A DNA stretch of 64,000 nucleotides from contig NZ_RWIM01000151.1 of assembly GCF_009764645.1 (NCBI RefSeq), positions 1 to 64,000 on the forward strand. The letters are read 5' to 3'. Source of the stretch: Pseudomonas sp. PB106. Its GTDB lineage: Bacteria; Pseudomonadota; Gammaproteobacteria; Pseudomonadales; Pseudomonadaceae. The notes beneath the pieces were generated by a model. It made no database searches, was not told where the DNA came from, and saw only the letters and a list, made by a program, of their open reading frames with translations. Position 1 is the first letter of the stretch. Every line of letters starts with the position of its first letter. Shown piece after piece: positions 26,540 to 34,881 of the stretch. The position numbers and the translations under genes were made by a program.

Positions 26540-27886
26540 TTAGCGGCGAACTTGTTTGAGTGTTTCAGCGATGAGGAACGCCAACTCCAGCGACTGATCA
26601 GCATTCATCCGTGGATCACAGTGGGTGTGATAGCGATCCGACAAGCCGTCTTCAGTGATCGGCCGCGCGCCACCGATGCACTCGGTGACATTCTGCCCGG
26701 TCATCTCGATGTGAATGCCGCCGGCATAAGTCCCTTCCGCCTCATGCACTTGGAAGAACTGTTTAACTTCACCAAGAATCTGCGCGAAATCGCGGGTCTT
26801 GTAGCCGCTGCTGGCCTTGATGGTGTTGCCGTGCATCGGGTCGGAGCTCCACAGCACTTGCTTGCCTTCACACTGTACCGCGCGGATCAGCGCGGGCAGG
26901 TGATCACCGACCTTGTTCGCGCCCATCCGTGCGATCAGGTTGAGGCGCCCAGGATCGTTGTCCGGGTTGAGCACGTCGATCAGGCGAATCAGGTCGTCGG
27001 GATTCATGCTCGGGCCGACCTTGACGCCGATCGGGTTGTTCACGCCACGGAGAAATTCAACGTGCGCGCCGTCGAGCTGACGGGTGCGGTCGCCGATCCA
27101 CAGCATGTGCGCCGAGCAATCGTAGTAATCGTTGGTCAGGCTGTCGCGGCGCACGAAGGCTTCTTCGTAGTTCAGCAGCAACGCTTCGTGGGCGGTGAAG
27201 AAACTGGTCTCGCGCAATTGCGGCGAGCTGTCCATGCCGCAGGCGCGCATGAACGCCAGGGTTTCATCGATGCGGTCGGCGAGGTGGCTGTACTTCTCGG
27301 CCAGCGCCGAGTTGGCGATGAAATCAAGGTTCCATTTGTGCACCTGATGCAGGTCGGCAAAACCGCCCTGAGCAAAGGCGCGCAGCAGGTTCAGCGTCGC
27401 GGTGGACTGATGATAGGACTGCAGCAGACGTTCCGGATCCGGCACGCGGCTCTTTTCGTCGAAGCCGATGCCGTTGACGATGTCGCCGCGATAAGCCGGC
27501 AGTGTCACGCCATCGATGGTTTCGTCATTGGCCGAACGCGGCTTGGCGAACTGGCCGGCCATGCGCCCGACCTTGACCACCGGGCAACCGGCGGCGAAGG
27601 TCATGACGATTGCCATTTGCAGCAACACTTTAAAAGTGTCGCGAATTTTCGCTGCGGAGAATTCGGCGAAGCTTTCCGCGCAATCGCCACCCTGAAGCAA
27701 GAACGCCCGGCCCTGCGTGACCTCGGCAAACTGCCGACGCAGTTCGCGCGCTTCGCCGGCAAACACCAGCGGCGGGTAACTGGCCAGGGTTTGCTCGACC
27801 TGGCGCAGGTGCGCAGCGTCGGGGTATTGCGGTTGTTGCTGGATCGGCAGGGCGCGCCAGCTATCAGGACTCCAGGGTTGGCTCAT
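26540..27886 (-). CDS. 3-deoxy-7-phosphoheptulonate synthase, class II
   Basis: Plant/Mycobacterium-type (class II) DAHP synthase of 448 aa. Landmarks: [14 protein letters not shown] with the metal-binding Cys, [61 protein letters not shown], and [20 protein letters not shown]. The start is set at ATG 27886 ([18 protein letters not shown]), as in known class II enzymes. It catalyses the same first shikimate step as the class I enzyme at 12.5 kb but is unrelated in detail and usually under different feedback control. Confidence 0.95.
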   Translation of the reverse strand: MSQPWSPDSWRALPIQQQPQYPDAAHLRQVEQTLASYPPLVFAGEARELRRQFAEVTQGRAFLLQGGDCAESFAEFSAAKIRDTFKVLLQMAIVMTFAAGCPVVKVGRMAGQFAKPRSANDETIDGVTLPAYRGDIVNGIGFDEKSRVPDPERLLQSYHQSTATLNLLRAFAQGGFADLHQVHKWNLDFIANSALAEKYSHLADRIDETLAFMRACGMDSSPQLRETSFFTAHEALLLNYEEAFVRRDSLTNDYYDCSAHMLWIGDRTRQLDGAHVEFLRGVNNPIGVKVGPSMNPDDLIRLIDVLNPDNDPGRLNLIARMGANKVGDHLPALIRAVQCEGKQVLWSSDPMHGNTIKASSGYKTRDFAQILGEVKQFFQVHEAEGTYAGGIHIEMTGQNVTECIGGARPITEDGLSDRYHTHCDPRMNADQSLELAFLIAETLKQVRR

Positions 27887-28036
27887 CACGGTCTCTAAGG
27901 TTCTACGCACGGAAGGCCATGTTAGCAGCAATTAGTGCGTGACCTGCTCCCGCCCCATCACCGACAATCGCCGCTTTGCCACGGCGCCACAGCGGTGCCA
28001 TCGCGTCACCGCGCCCGGTGACCATCAGGAGACGAA

Positions 28037-28792
28037 ATGACTGAGGAGCGCGTCGAGCATCTGCTCGCCGAAGTACAGGACGAGTTCGGCGTGATTCGCG
28101 TGCTGGAAGTGGCTGACTACCGGTTTCTCGAATTCGGCGATGCGATCGAGCAGAGCTGCGTGTTCACCGCTGACCCGAGCTGGCTGGAATATGACTACAC
28201 CCGTGCGATGCTGATCGGCGCGTTGTGCCATGAGCAGCCGGAGAGCGCGCTGTTTCTGGGGCTCGGCGCCGGTACGCTGACGCAAGCCTGCCTCAAGTTT
28301 CTGCCGCTGGAAGATGTAGAGGCCATCGAACTGCGCCCGGACGTGCCGCGTCTGGCCATCGAGTACTTGGGCCTGGATGATGATCCGCGTTTGTACATTC
28401 GCGTCGGCGATGCGCTGGAGTTGTTGCCGAGCGCTGAGCCTGCGGATCTGATTTTCGTCGACCTGTACACCGATGTCGGTCCGGGCGTCGGGCATCTGGC
28501 CTGGAGTTTTCTCGGCGACTGCCAGAAACGCTTGAATCCGCGCGGCTGGCTGGTGATCAACCAGTGGGCGACCGATGACGGCAAGCCGTTGGGCGCGGCG
28601 TTACTGCGCGGGCTCTATCACCGCCATTACTGGGAGCTGCCGGTGAAGGAGGGCAATGTGATCCTGATTGTCCCGGCGGATCTCGATCAGGCACTGGACA
28701 TACAGGCACTGACCGCACGGGCCGAAGCCCTGGCGCCGCGGTTGGGGTATTCGTTGCAGTCGTTGATCAACGCGATTCGCCCGGCGACCTGA
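28037..28792 (+). CDS. Spermidine synthase-like (SpeE-fold) protein
   Basis: A 251-aa Rossmann-fold protein of the polyamine synthase/methyltransferase superfamily. The nucleotide-binding segment is ALFLGLGAGTLTQACLKFLP (residues about 72-91), followed by VEAIELRPDVPRLAIEYLGL and ADLIFVDLYTDVGPGVGHL. The motif equivalent to GGGDG of true spermidine synthases is GLGAGT here, and the polyamine-binding loop is not evident, so it may be a related enzyme with another substrate. Start ATG 28037 follows CAGGAGA by 5 bases. It stands alone. Confidence 0.78.
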   Translation: MTEERVEHLLAEVQDEFGVIRVLEVADYRFLEFGDAIEQSCVFTADPSWLEYDYTRAMLIGALCHEQPESALFLGLGAGTLTQACLKFLPLEDVEAIELRPDVPRLAIEYLGLDDDPRLYIRVGDALELLPSAEPADLIFVDLYTDVGPGVGHLAWSFLGDCQKRLNPRGWLVINQWATDDGKPLGAALLRGLYHRHYWELPVKEGNVILIVPADLDQALDIQALTARAEALAPRLGYSLQSLINAIRPAT

Positions 28793-28812
28793 GTCGTCGT
28801 TGACGGCCCCTT

Positions 28813-28897
28813 CGCTGGCAAGCCAGCTCCCACAGGGTTCGCGCCGTATGCAAAATGAGTGAACGACTCGGTCACTGTGGGAGCTGGCTTGCCAGCG
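28813..28897. repeat. REP doublet (GCTGGCAAGCCAGC family)
   Basis: CGCTGGCAAGCCAGCTCCCA at the left and its complement TGGGAGCTGGCTTGCCAGCG at the right, about 45 bases apart. A second copy lies at 33517-33604. The sequence is unrelated to the GATCGCAG family. Confidence 0.88.
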
Positions 28898-28924
28898 ATG
28901 GCGCTCTGACAGGCGCCATAATTA

Positions 28925-29716
28925 TCAGATCCCCTTAAAGATTCCAGGCCGCCGCTCCACCAGCGAGCGCACTCCCTCCTGGGCATCCTCACTCGCCAGC
29001 AACTTCTTCACCAGCGCCGGCAACCCCTGCGCCGCCGCTGTCTCACCTTCATATAGCGCCTGCCGCGCCGACATCAACGTCGCTTGCACGCCGAGTGGCG
29101 CCTGCCGGGCTATCCGGTCAGCCAACTCAATCGCCCTCGGCAACAGGTCTTCACTGGCCATCACTTCCTGCACCAATCCAAGATGCAACGCATCGTGCGC
29201 ATCAAACTCATCGCCGGTCAGCAACCAGCGCATCGCATTGCCCCAACCCGCCATCTGATGAAAGCGCAAAGTCGCGCCGCCAAAAGGAAAGATCCCACGC
29301 TGCACTTCCATTTGCGCGAAACGGGTATTGCTCGCGCACAGGTTTATATCAGCGGCCAGCATCAACTCGATGCCGATGGTCAGGCAGTAACCTTGGGCAG
29401 CGACAATCACCGGTTTGCTCACACGTGGCCCGACGAAAACACCCCACGGATCGCAACCACCGGTCGGTACCTGCCAGCCTTCGGCCAGTGCCGAGCTGGC
29501 ATTCACCAGATCCAGACCGGCGGTAAAGTGTTCGCCATGACCGAACACCACCGCCACCCGCGCTTCTTTGTCGGCCTCGAACTCACCGTAGGCCAGGCTC
29601 AGGTCATTGAGCAGGTCAAGGTCGAACGCATTGCGCTTGGCCGCTCGGTCCAGGCCAATCAAATGGACGTGACCACGGCGTTCACGGCTGACGCGGCCGG
29701 AGCAGGGCTGATTCAT
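28925..29716 (-). CDS. Crotonase/enoyl-CoA hydratase family protein
   Basis: A 263-aa crotonase-fold protein that would act on a CoA thioester in the cytoplasm. The two oxyanion-hole segments are FGHGEHFTAGLDLV (residues about 59-72) and QGYCLTIGIELMLAADINLC (about 108-127). The position of the hydratase Glu is occupied within RGIFPFGGATLRFHQMAGWG, where Phe-Gly replaces the expected acidic residue, so true hydration activity is doubtful. Start ATG 29716 follows GAGGA at 7 bases. Confidence 0.87.
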   Translation of the reverse strand: MNQPCSGRVSRERRGHVHLIGLDRAAKRNAFDLDLLNDLSLAYGEFEADKEARVAVVFGHGEHFTAGLDLVNASSALAEGWQVPTGGCDPWGVFVGPRVSKPVIVAAQGYCLTIGIELMLAADINLCASNTRFAQMEVQRGIFPFGGATLRFHQMAGWGNAMRWLLTGDEFDAHDALHLGLVQEVMASEDLLPRAIELADRIARQAPLGVQATLMSARQALYEGETAAAQGLPALVKKLLASEDAQEGVRSLVERRPGIFKGI

Positions 29717-29911
29717 GGCAAAATCCTCGAGCGGGAAGGGCGGTTGCAGCGACGGTATGCCGCATGTCGGTGAATCGTTTAAGCGTCATCGCCCGCAGGG
29801 CCGGGCCTTTGAAAAATAGACCTTGGCGCGATTATCCGCAAAACCCCGTTACACAGCGGTGACACACGCATTCAGACGATAAAAAAAGCTCCCTTTTCGG
29901 GCAAAATCCGG

Positions 29912-29917
29912 TATAGT
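29912..29917 (+). promoter_or_regulatory. Probable -10 element of deaD
   Basis: TATAGT followed by GCGCGCC; transcription would begin near 29924. No convincing -35 box stands at the usual distance (CTCCCT is weak), so the call rests on the -10 alone. Confidence 0.4.
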
Positions 29918-29961
29918 GCGCGCCGGCCTTTAACCGGGCCGCGTTTAGGTAGCGCAATTCC

Positions 29962-30022
29962 CCGAAGTCAGCTTCGGCTGCACGTCCGCATTGCGGGCTC
30001 TTCCCGGACGATTCTTTTTTTT
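29962..30022 (+). terminator. Terminator-like structure in the deaD leader
   Basis: A perfect hairpin CCGAAG-TCAG-CTTCGG spans 29962-29977. A second one pairs CGTCCG (29983-29988) with CGGACG (30005-30010), with GCGGG/CCCG inside, and is followed at 30012-30022 by a T-rich run. This has the form of an intrinsic terminator about 90 nt into the predicted transcript and 118 bases before the deaD start codon, suggesting attenuation or release of a short leader RNA. Confidence 0.5.
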
Positions 30023-30140
30023 CATTCATTCGTTTTCGCAAATCCCCGCCGACAAAGCTGCCAGGGCGACTCTTGAGTCTCAACACGGCATGCGCAGCTT
30101 TGGAGCATGGGTCTTTGCGGATGCACTTAGAGGCAGACCC

Positions 30141-31814
30141 ATGACCCAGGAAACCGGCGGATTCGCCGCTTTTAATCTTAATCCGAATATTCTTGCAGCC
30201 GTCGCAGCGACCGGCTACGAAGAGCCTTCGGCGATTCAGCAGCAATCGATCCCGATCATCATGGCCGGCCAGGACATGATTGGTCAGGCGCAAACCGGTA
30301 CCGGTAAAACCGCCGCGTTCGCACTGCCTATTCTGCACCGCATCGATCCTGCCAAGCGCGAACCGCAAGCCCTGATCCTGGCGCCAACTCGTGAGTTGGC
30401 GCTGCAAGTAGCAACCGCTTTTGAAACTTACGCCAAGCAAATGCCGGGCGTTACCGTTGTGGCCGTTTACGGCGGCGCGCCGATGGGCCCACAGCTGAAA
30501 GCAATCCGTAATGGCGCACAGATCGTTGTCGCCACTCCGGGCCGTCTGTGCGACCACCTGCGTCGTGACGAAAAAGTCCTGTCGACCGTGAATCACCTGG
30601 TTCTCGACGAAGCTGACGAAATGTTGAAGCTGGGCTTCATGGATGACCTGGAAGTCATCTTCAAGGCTCTGCCAGCGACCCGTCAGACCGTTTTGTTCTC
30701 GGCTACCCTGCCGCAGTCGATCCGCGCCATTGCCGAACGCCACCTGCGCGATCCGCAACACGTGAAGATCCAGACCAAGACCCAGACCGTTACCGCGATC
30801 GAACAGGCTCACCTGTTGGTTCACGCTGACCAGAAGACTTCGGCCGTTCTCAGCTTGCTGGAAGTGGAAGATTTCGACGCTCTGATCATGTTCGTGCGCA
30901 CCAAGCAAGCGACCCTGGATCTGGCCAGCGCCCTTGACGCCAAAGGCTACAAAGCTGCAGCGTTGAACGGCGACATCGCCCAGAACCAGCGTGAGCGCGT
31001 CATCGACTCGCTGAAAGATGGCCGTCTGGACATCGTTGTCGCGACCGACGTTGCTGCTCGTGGTCTGGACGTTCCGCGCATCACTCACGTGTTCAACGTT
31101 GACATGCCGTACGACCCGGAATCCTACGTTCACCGTATCGGCCGTACCGGCCGTGCCGGTCGCGAAGGTCGTGCACTGCTGCTGGTGACTCCTCGTGAGC
31201 GCCGCATGCTGCAAGTGATCGAGCGTGTAACCGGTCAGAAAGTCGCTGAAGTCCGCCTGCCGGATGCTCAGGCTGTTCTCGATGCGCGCATCAAGAAACT
31301 GACTAACAGCTTGTCGCCGCTGGTCGCTGATGCCGAATCGACTCACGGTGAGCTGCTCGATCGTCTGACCGCTGACATCGGTTGCACCCCGCGTGCTCTG
31401 GCCGCTGCGCTGCTGCGCAAAGCCACCAACGGTCAAGCGCTGAACCTGGCAGCGATCGAGAAGGAACGTCCACTGGTGCCGAACAACGCACCGCGTGGCG
31501 ACCGTCCTGAGCGTACCGGTGATCGTCCTGATCGTGGTGACCGCGAGCGTCGCGCGCCAATGCCTCTGGGCGAAGGCCGTGCTCGTTGCCGCACCGCGCT
31601 GGGCGCACGTGACGGTATCGCTGCGAAAAACCTGCTGGGCGCCATCCTCAACGAAGGCGGTCTGGCCCGTGAAGCGATCGGTCGCATCCAGGTACGTGAC
31701 AGCTTCAGCCTCGTCGAGCTGCCGGAAGATGGTCTGGACAAACTCCTGACCAAACTGAAGGACACTCGCGTTGCCGGTAAGCAGCTGAAACTGCGTCGCT
31801 ACCGCGAAGATTGA
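30141..31814 (+). CDS. deaD: DEAD-box ATP-dependent RNA helicase DeaD/CsdA
   Basis: A 557-aa RNA helicase acting in ribosome assembly and mRNA turnover, especially in the cold. Motif I is AQTGTGKT (residues 50-57), motif Ia PTRELALQ, motif II LDEADEML, motif III SAT, motif V ATDVAARGLD and motif VI HRIGRTGRAGR. The C-terminal DbpA-like RNA-binding domain (about 480-550) is linked by an RGDRPERTGDRPDRGDRER stretch, as in DeaD. ATG 30141 begins MTQETGGFAAFNLNPNIL. The 217-nt structured leader resembles the long 5' regions of cold-shock helicase genes. Confidence 0.95.
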   Translation: MTQETGGFAAFNLNPNILAAVAATGYEEPSAIQQQSIPIIMAGQDMIGQAQTGTGKTAAFALPILHRIDPAKREPQALILAPTRELALQVATAFETYAKQMPGVTVVAVYGGAPMGPQLKAIRNGAQIVVATPGRLCDHLRRDEKVLSTVNHLVLDEADEMLKLGFMDDLEVIFKALPATRQTVLFSATLPQSIRAIAERHLRDPQHVKIQTKTQTVTAIEQAHLLVHADQKTSAVLSLLEVEDFDALIMFVRTKQATLDLASALDAKGYKAAALNGDIAQNQRERVIDSLKDGRLDIVVATDVAARGLDVPRITHVFNVDMPYDPESYVHRIGRTGRAGREGRALLLVTPRERRMLQVIERVTGQKVAEVRLPDAQAVLDARIKKLTNSLSPLVADAESTHGELLDRLTADIGCTPRALAAALLRKATNGQALNLAAIEKERPLVPNNAPRGDRPERTGDRPDRGDRERRAPMPLGEGRARCRTALGARDGIAAKNLLGAILNEGGLAREAIGRIQVRDSFSLVELPEDGLDKLLTKLKDTRVAGKQLKLRRYRED

Positions 31815-31842
31815 TCCGCCCTTGGGCTGATTGATCGCACAT

Positions 31843-31875
31843 AAAAAATCCCCGACTGGTTCGGGGATTTTTTTT
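31843..31875 (+). terminator. Intrinsic terminator of deaD
   Basis: AAAAAATCCCCGA and TCGGGGATTTTTT make a 13-bp stem with a 5-base loop and T run, 29 bases after the stop. Confidence 0.92.
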
Positions 31876-31892
31876 GCCTGTTTTTCAGGATC

Positions 31893-31968
31893 AAAAGATC
31901 GCAGCCTTCGGCAGCTCCTAGATTGGAAAGCATTTCCCTGTAGGAACTGCCGAAGGCTGCGATCTTTT
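31893..31968. repeat. REP doublet (GATCGCAG family)
   Basis: AAAAGATCGCAGCCTTCGGC at the left and GCCGAAGGCTGCGATCTTTT at the right; the inner arm is slightly degenerate (TAGGAACTGC). It lies between deaD and the dioxygenase gene, whose stop codon is 4 bases away. Confidence 0.88.
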
Positions 31969-31972
31969 GCTT

Positions 31973-32740
31973 TTAACCGAAGCGATAAATATCCATGCCC
32001 AATGCCCCCATGGTGAATCCCTTGTGCGCCACGCTGAATGCACCTCCTGCACCCCGCGCAAAATACAGCGGCAACAAATGCTCATCGCTCGGATGACTGC
32101 GCAGCGCATTCGGCGCCTGTTGGCGATAATCATGCAGCGCCGCCTCGTCATCGGCTGCGAGCTTGTCGATCACCCAGTCACGGAAGTCCCTTGCCCAAGG
32201 CTCGACACTTTCCGGCCCGGCGTGCCAGTCCAGTTCGCGCAGGTTGTGGGTGATGCTGCCGGAGCCGATCAGCAAAATGCCCTGATCGCGCAAACTCTGC
32301 AGCGCCTGACCGACCCGGGTTTGCAGTGCTGGGCCGCCACGACTTGGCAGAGAGACTTGCACCACCGGAATATCCGCTTGCGGATACATCAACGACAACG
32401 GCACCCAAACACCATGATCAAACGGTCGTTGCGGGTCGAGGCGCGCAGGCAGGTTACTGGCGCTCAGCAGATCAGCCACCTCGGCAGCCAGCTGCGGATC
32501 GCCTGGCGCCGGGTACTGGACTTCAAACAATGCACGCGGAAAACCGCCGAAGTCGTGCCAGGTTTCCGGTTGCGCGTTGCTGCTGACCAGCAGTTCGTGG
32601 CTCTCCCAATGGGCGGAGACGATCACGATGGCTTTGGGTTTCGGTAGTTCGGCTGCCAGCCGCGCCAGCGCCGGGCCACTGGCCCCGGGTTCCAGTGCAA
32701 GCATGGGTGAGCCATGGGAAATAAACAGGCTGGGAAACAT
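31973..32740 (-). CDS. DODA-type extradiol dioxygenase (LigB family, YgiD-like)
   Basis: A 255-aa LigB-fold dioxygenase of the 4,5-DOPA dioxygenase/YgiD type. Iron or zinc ligands are visible in LFISHGSPMLAL (His near residue 8), IVSAHWESHELLVS, RPFDHGVWVPLSLMYP and GSGSITHNLREL, with HPSDEHLLPLYFARGA at the C-terminus. It cleaves catecholic rings beside a hydroxyl; the physiological substrate in Pseudomonas is not known. ATG 32740 with AGGAA at 6 bases is chosen; ten extra codons upstream are not family-like. It is divergent from tpm. Confidence 0.9.
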   Translation of the reverse strand: MFPSLFISHGSPMLALEPGASGPALARLAAELPKPKAIVIVSAHWESHELLVSSNAQPETWHDFGGFPRALFEVQYPAPGDPQLAAEVADLLSASNLPARLDPQRPFDHGVWVPLSLMYPQADIPVVQVSLPSRGGPALQTRVGQALQSLRDQGILLIGSGSITHNLRELDWHAGPESVEPWARDFRDWVIDKLAADDEAALHDYRQQAPNALRSHPSDEHLLPLYFARGAGGAFSVAHKGFTMGALGMDIYRFG

Positions 32741-32842
32741 GATGGGTTCCTGAGCGTTAAGATGATTCATCTTCGGTCAGTTCATCGATCGAAATCTAAT
32801 ATAAGTTTTAGCGCTTTTTGATCGATTTTTTGGGAGTGAGGC

Positions 32843-33490
32843 ATGCAGCCTGAGTTTTGGCACAAGAAGTGGGATTCGGGGCAGATCGGTTTTCACTTGG
32901 CGGACGTCAATCCGTATTTGCAGCGACACTGGGCGGTGCCGGCAACGGCGCGAGTGCTCGTGCCTCTGTGTGGGAAAAGTCTGGATCTGGCTTGGCTGGT
33001 CGGGCGCGGTCATCAGGTATTGGGAATTGAGCTGTCCGAAAAGGCTATCGAGGATTTCTTCAGCGAGCAGCAGATTCAGCCGCTGATCAGCGAGAAGGGC
33101 GCATTCAAGGTCTATCACAGCGAATCCATCGAATTGTGGTGTGGGGACTTCTTCGCGCTGACTGCCGGCGATGTGGCCGACTGTACGGCGCTGTATGACC
33201 GGGCAGCGTTGATTGCCTTGCCGCCGGCGATGCGCGAGCGCTATGCGGCGCATCTTCAACAGATATTGCCGCAGGTTGTGCAGGGGCTGTTGATTACGCT
33301 GGATTACGATCAGGCGCAGATCTCGGGGCCGCCGTTTGCGGTGGGGGATGCTGAGGTGCAGCGATTGATGGGGGATGGCTGGGCGTTGCAGGTGCTGGAA
33401 GAGCAGGATGTGCTCGGGGAAAGCGGGAAGTTCTTGCAAGCGGGCGTTACTCGGTTGGAAGAGCGGGTTTACCGCGTTTCATCCCGATAG
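32843..33490 (+). CDS. tpm: Thiopurine S-methyltransferase
   Basis: A 215-aa SAM-dependent methyltransferase of the bacterial TPMT family, known for resistance to selenite and tellurite by methylation. It opens [20 protein letters not shown] and holds the SAM pocket [37 protein letters not shown] and [20 protein letters not shown], all characteristic. The start follows GGGAGTGAGG. It ends shortly before a REP of the second family. Confidence 0.94.
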   Translation: MQPEFWHKKWDSGQIGFHLADVNPYLQRHWAVPATARVLVPLCGKSLDLAWLVGRGHQVLGIELSEKAIEDFFSEQQIQPLISEKGAFKVYHSESIELWCGDFFALTAGDVADCTALYDRAALIALPPAMRERYAAHLQQILPQVVQGLLITLDYDQAQISGPPFAVGDAEVQRLMGDGWALQVLEEQDVLGESGKFLQAGVTRLEERVYRVSSR

Positions 33491-33516
33491 TTCTGTGCCG
33501 ATAGTGTTGGCCTCAT

Positions 33517-33604
33517 CGCTGGCAAGCCAGCTCCCACAGGGTTCTGTTGTGTTCTCTCGATTTTCAATACACCACAGACTAGTGTGGGAGCTGGCTCGCC
33601 AGCG
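33517..33604. repeat. REP doublet (GCTGGCAAGCCAGC family)
   Basis: CGCTGGCAAGCCAGCTCCCA at the left and TGGGAGCTGGCTCGCCAGCG at the right, with one mismatch, separated by about 48 bases. Same family as 28813-28897. Confidence 0.88.
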
Positions 33605-33643
33605 ATAGGGTCATCAGGAGCAGCCAACTAATTCAGATGCAAT

Positions 33644-33674
33644 AAAAAAGGCCCGCATCACTGCGGGCCTTTTC
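33644..33674. terminator. Terminator of htpX (possibly bidirectional)
   Basis: AAAAGGCCCGCA and TGCGGGCCTTTT form a 12-bp stem. The A6 run on the left is the U tail for htpX on the minus strand, whose stop lies 16 bases to the right. Confidence 0.9.
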
Positions 33675-33690
33675 ATTGTCACCGGTCAGA

Positions 33691-34578
33691 TCAACCGCGA
33701 CGACGCAGCGCGTCGATACGCTCTTCCAGCGGCGGGTGGCTCATGAACATGCGGGCAAAGCCCTGCTTGATGCCACCGTTGATGCCAAAGGCGTTCAGGG
33801 TGTCCGGCATGTGCACCGGCAGACCCTGTTCGGCGCGCAGACGTTGCAGCGCACCGATCATCGCGCTGGTGCCGGCCAGGCGTGCACCGGCTTCGTCGGC
33901 GCGGAATTCGCGTTTGCGCGAGAACCACATGACGATCGCACTGGCGAGAATGCCCAGTACCAGTTCGGCGAAGATGGTTGCCACGTAATAGGCGATGCCC
34001 TGGCCTTCTTCGTTTTTGAAGATCACTTTGTCAACGAAGTTGCCGATAATCCGTGCGAAGAACATCACGAAGGTGTTCACCACGCCCTGAATCAGCGCCA
34101 GCGTAACCATGTCGCCGTTGGCAACGTGACCGATTTCGTGGGCCAGCACGGCTTTCACTTCATCAGGCGAAAAACGCTCCAGCAGGCCCTGACTGACCGC
34201 GACCAGCGCATCGTTCTTGTTCCAGCCAGTGGCGAACGCGTTGGCCTCGTAGGCCGGGAAAATACCGACCTCGGGCATCTTGATCCCGGCTTCACGGGAC
34301 AGTTGCTCGACCGTTTGCAGCAGCCATTGCTCATGACGAGTACGTGGCTGGCTGATGATCTGGGTACCGGTGCTCATCTTCGCCATCCACTTGGAGATGA
34401 ACAGCGAGAACAGCGAGCCGGCGAAACCAAAGACTGCACAGAAAACCAGCAGCTGACTAAGGTCGAGATCGACCCCGTTGGCCGCCATGAACCCGTTGAA
34501 GCCAAACAGGCTCAGGGTGATGCTGGCTATCAGCACGACCGCCAGGTTAGTGGCCAAAAACAGCAGGATGCGCATCAT
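33691..34578 (-). CDS. htpX: Protease HtpX (membrane zinc metalloprotease)
   Basis: A 295-aa M48-family inner-membrane protease that degrades misfolded membrane proteins together with FtsH. Two N-terminal helices ([40 protein letters not shown]) precede the zinc motif HEIGH at residues 147-151. The third ligand lies in the Glu-rich region around [13 protein letters not shown]. The first of two adjacent ATGs (34578) has a GAGGAG site. A promoter with TTGAAT-17-TATATA spacing lies upstream. Confidence 0.95.
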   Translation of the reverse strand: MMRILLFLATNLAVVLIASITLSLFGFNGFMAANGVDLDLSQLLVFCAVFGFAGSLFSLFISKWMAKMSTGTQIISQPRTRHEQWLLQTVEQLSREAGIKMPEVGIFPAYEANAFATGWNKNDALVAVSQGLLERFSPDEVKAVLAHEIGHVANGDMVTLALIQGVVNTFVMFFARIIGNFVDKVIFKNEEGQGIAYYVATIFAELVLGILASAIVMWFSRKREFRADEAGARLAGTSAMIGALQRLRAEQGLPVHMPDTLNAFGINGGIKQGFARMFMSHPPLEERIDALRRRG

Positions 34579-34623
34579 GGTTGTAGAAATCTCCTCAAGC
34601 TAAAGATGTAGCGTACTGCGGGG

Positions 34624-34652
34624 TATATAAGGTGCCGCACCGGGCTATTCAA
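34624..34652 (-). promoter_or_regulatory. Probable htpX promoter
   Basis: On the minus strand TTGAAT (34652-34647), a 17-base spacer and TATATA (34629-34624), 45 bases before the start codon. GTTGAA plus ACCTTATAT could also be read as a weak heat-shock (sigma-32) promoter, which would suit the gene. Confidence 0.55.
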
Positions 34653-34843
34653 CTGAGTGACTATTTCAAACTGTGTCCTACAGCGGATTCTTTGGTGCGC
34701 AGTCCGTTTCCCACGGCAGATACCGACAGGGATGACGACCAGCCGCATCCCGTCGCCATTACGTCAGACGCAGGTAAACGGTACGAATCGCAAGTGTAGA
34801 AGGCGTGCGCAGAGGCGCGATGCAGAAGTGTTGCTGAATCAGA

Positions 34844-34873
34844 CAGTGCGCAACTCAGAGGTGTTGCGCACTG
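34844..34873 (-). terminator. Hairpin after alaA
   Basis: CAGTGCGCAAC and GTTGCGCACTG form a perfect 11-bp stem with an 8-base loop, 8 bases after the alaA stop. No T run follows on the minus strand, so it may protect the mRNA end or need help to terminate. Confidence 0.55.
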
Positions 34874-34881
34874 CTGGCCAG

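Larger units (their letters stand above)
29717..30140. other. Intergenic region with the deaD leader
   Basis: This 424-bp gap lies between the divergent crotonase and deaD genes. Positions 29717-29890 show nothing I can assign. From 29912 on it contains the putative deaD -10 box, a hairpin, a terminator-like hairpin with T run, and about 120 further bases of leader. A longer in-frame reading of deaD from 29991 is rejected because the residues have no family match and cross these structures. Confidence 0.6.
34579..34881. other. Intergenic region between htpX and alaA
   Basis: A 303-bp gap. It holds the htpX promoter near 34624 and a long hairpin just after the alaA stop at 34844-34873. The middle part (34660-34830) shows nothing I can identify. 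Confidence 0.6.

Noticed and set aside
26552-27898. 448-codon open frame antisense to the class II DAHP synthase gene
   Set aside because: Exact mirror of a complete conserved enzyme gene; no independent evidence of coding.
29832-31436. 534-codon open frame antisense to deaD
   Set aside because: It runs opposite to every helicase motif and through the structured leader. No ribosome site or domain is seen.
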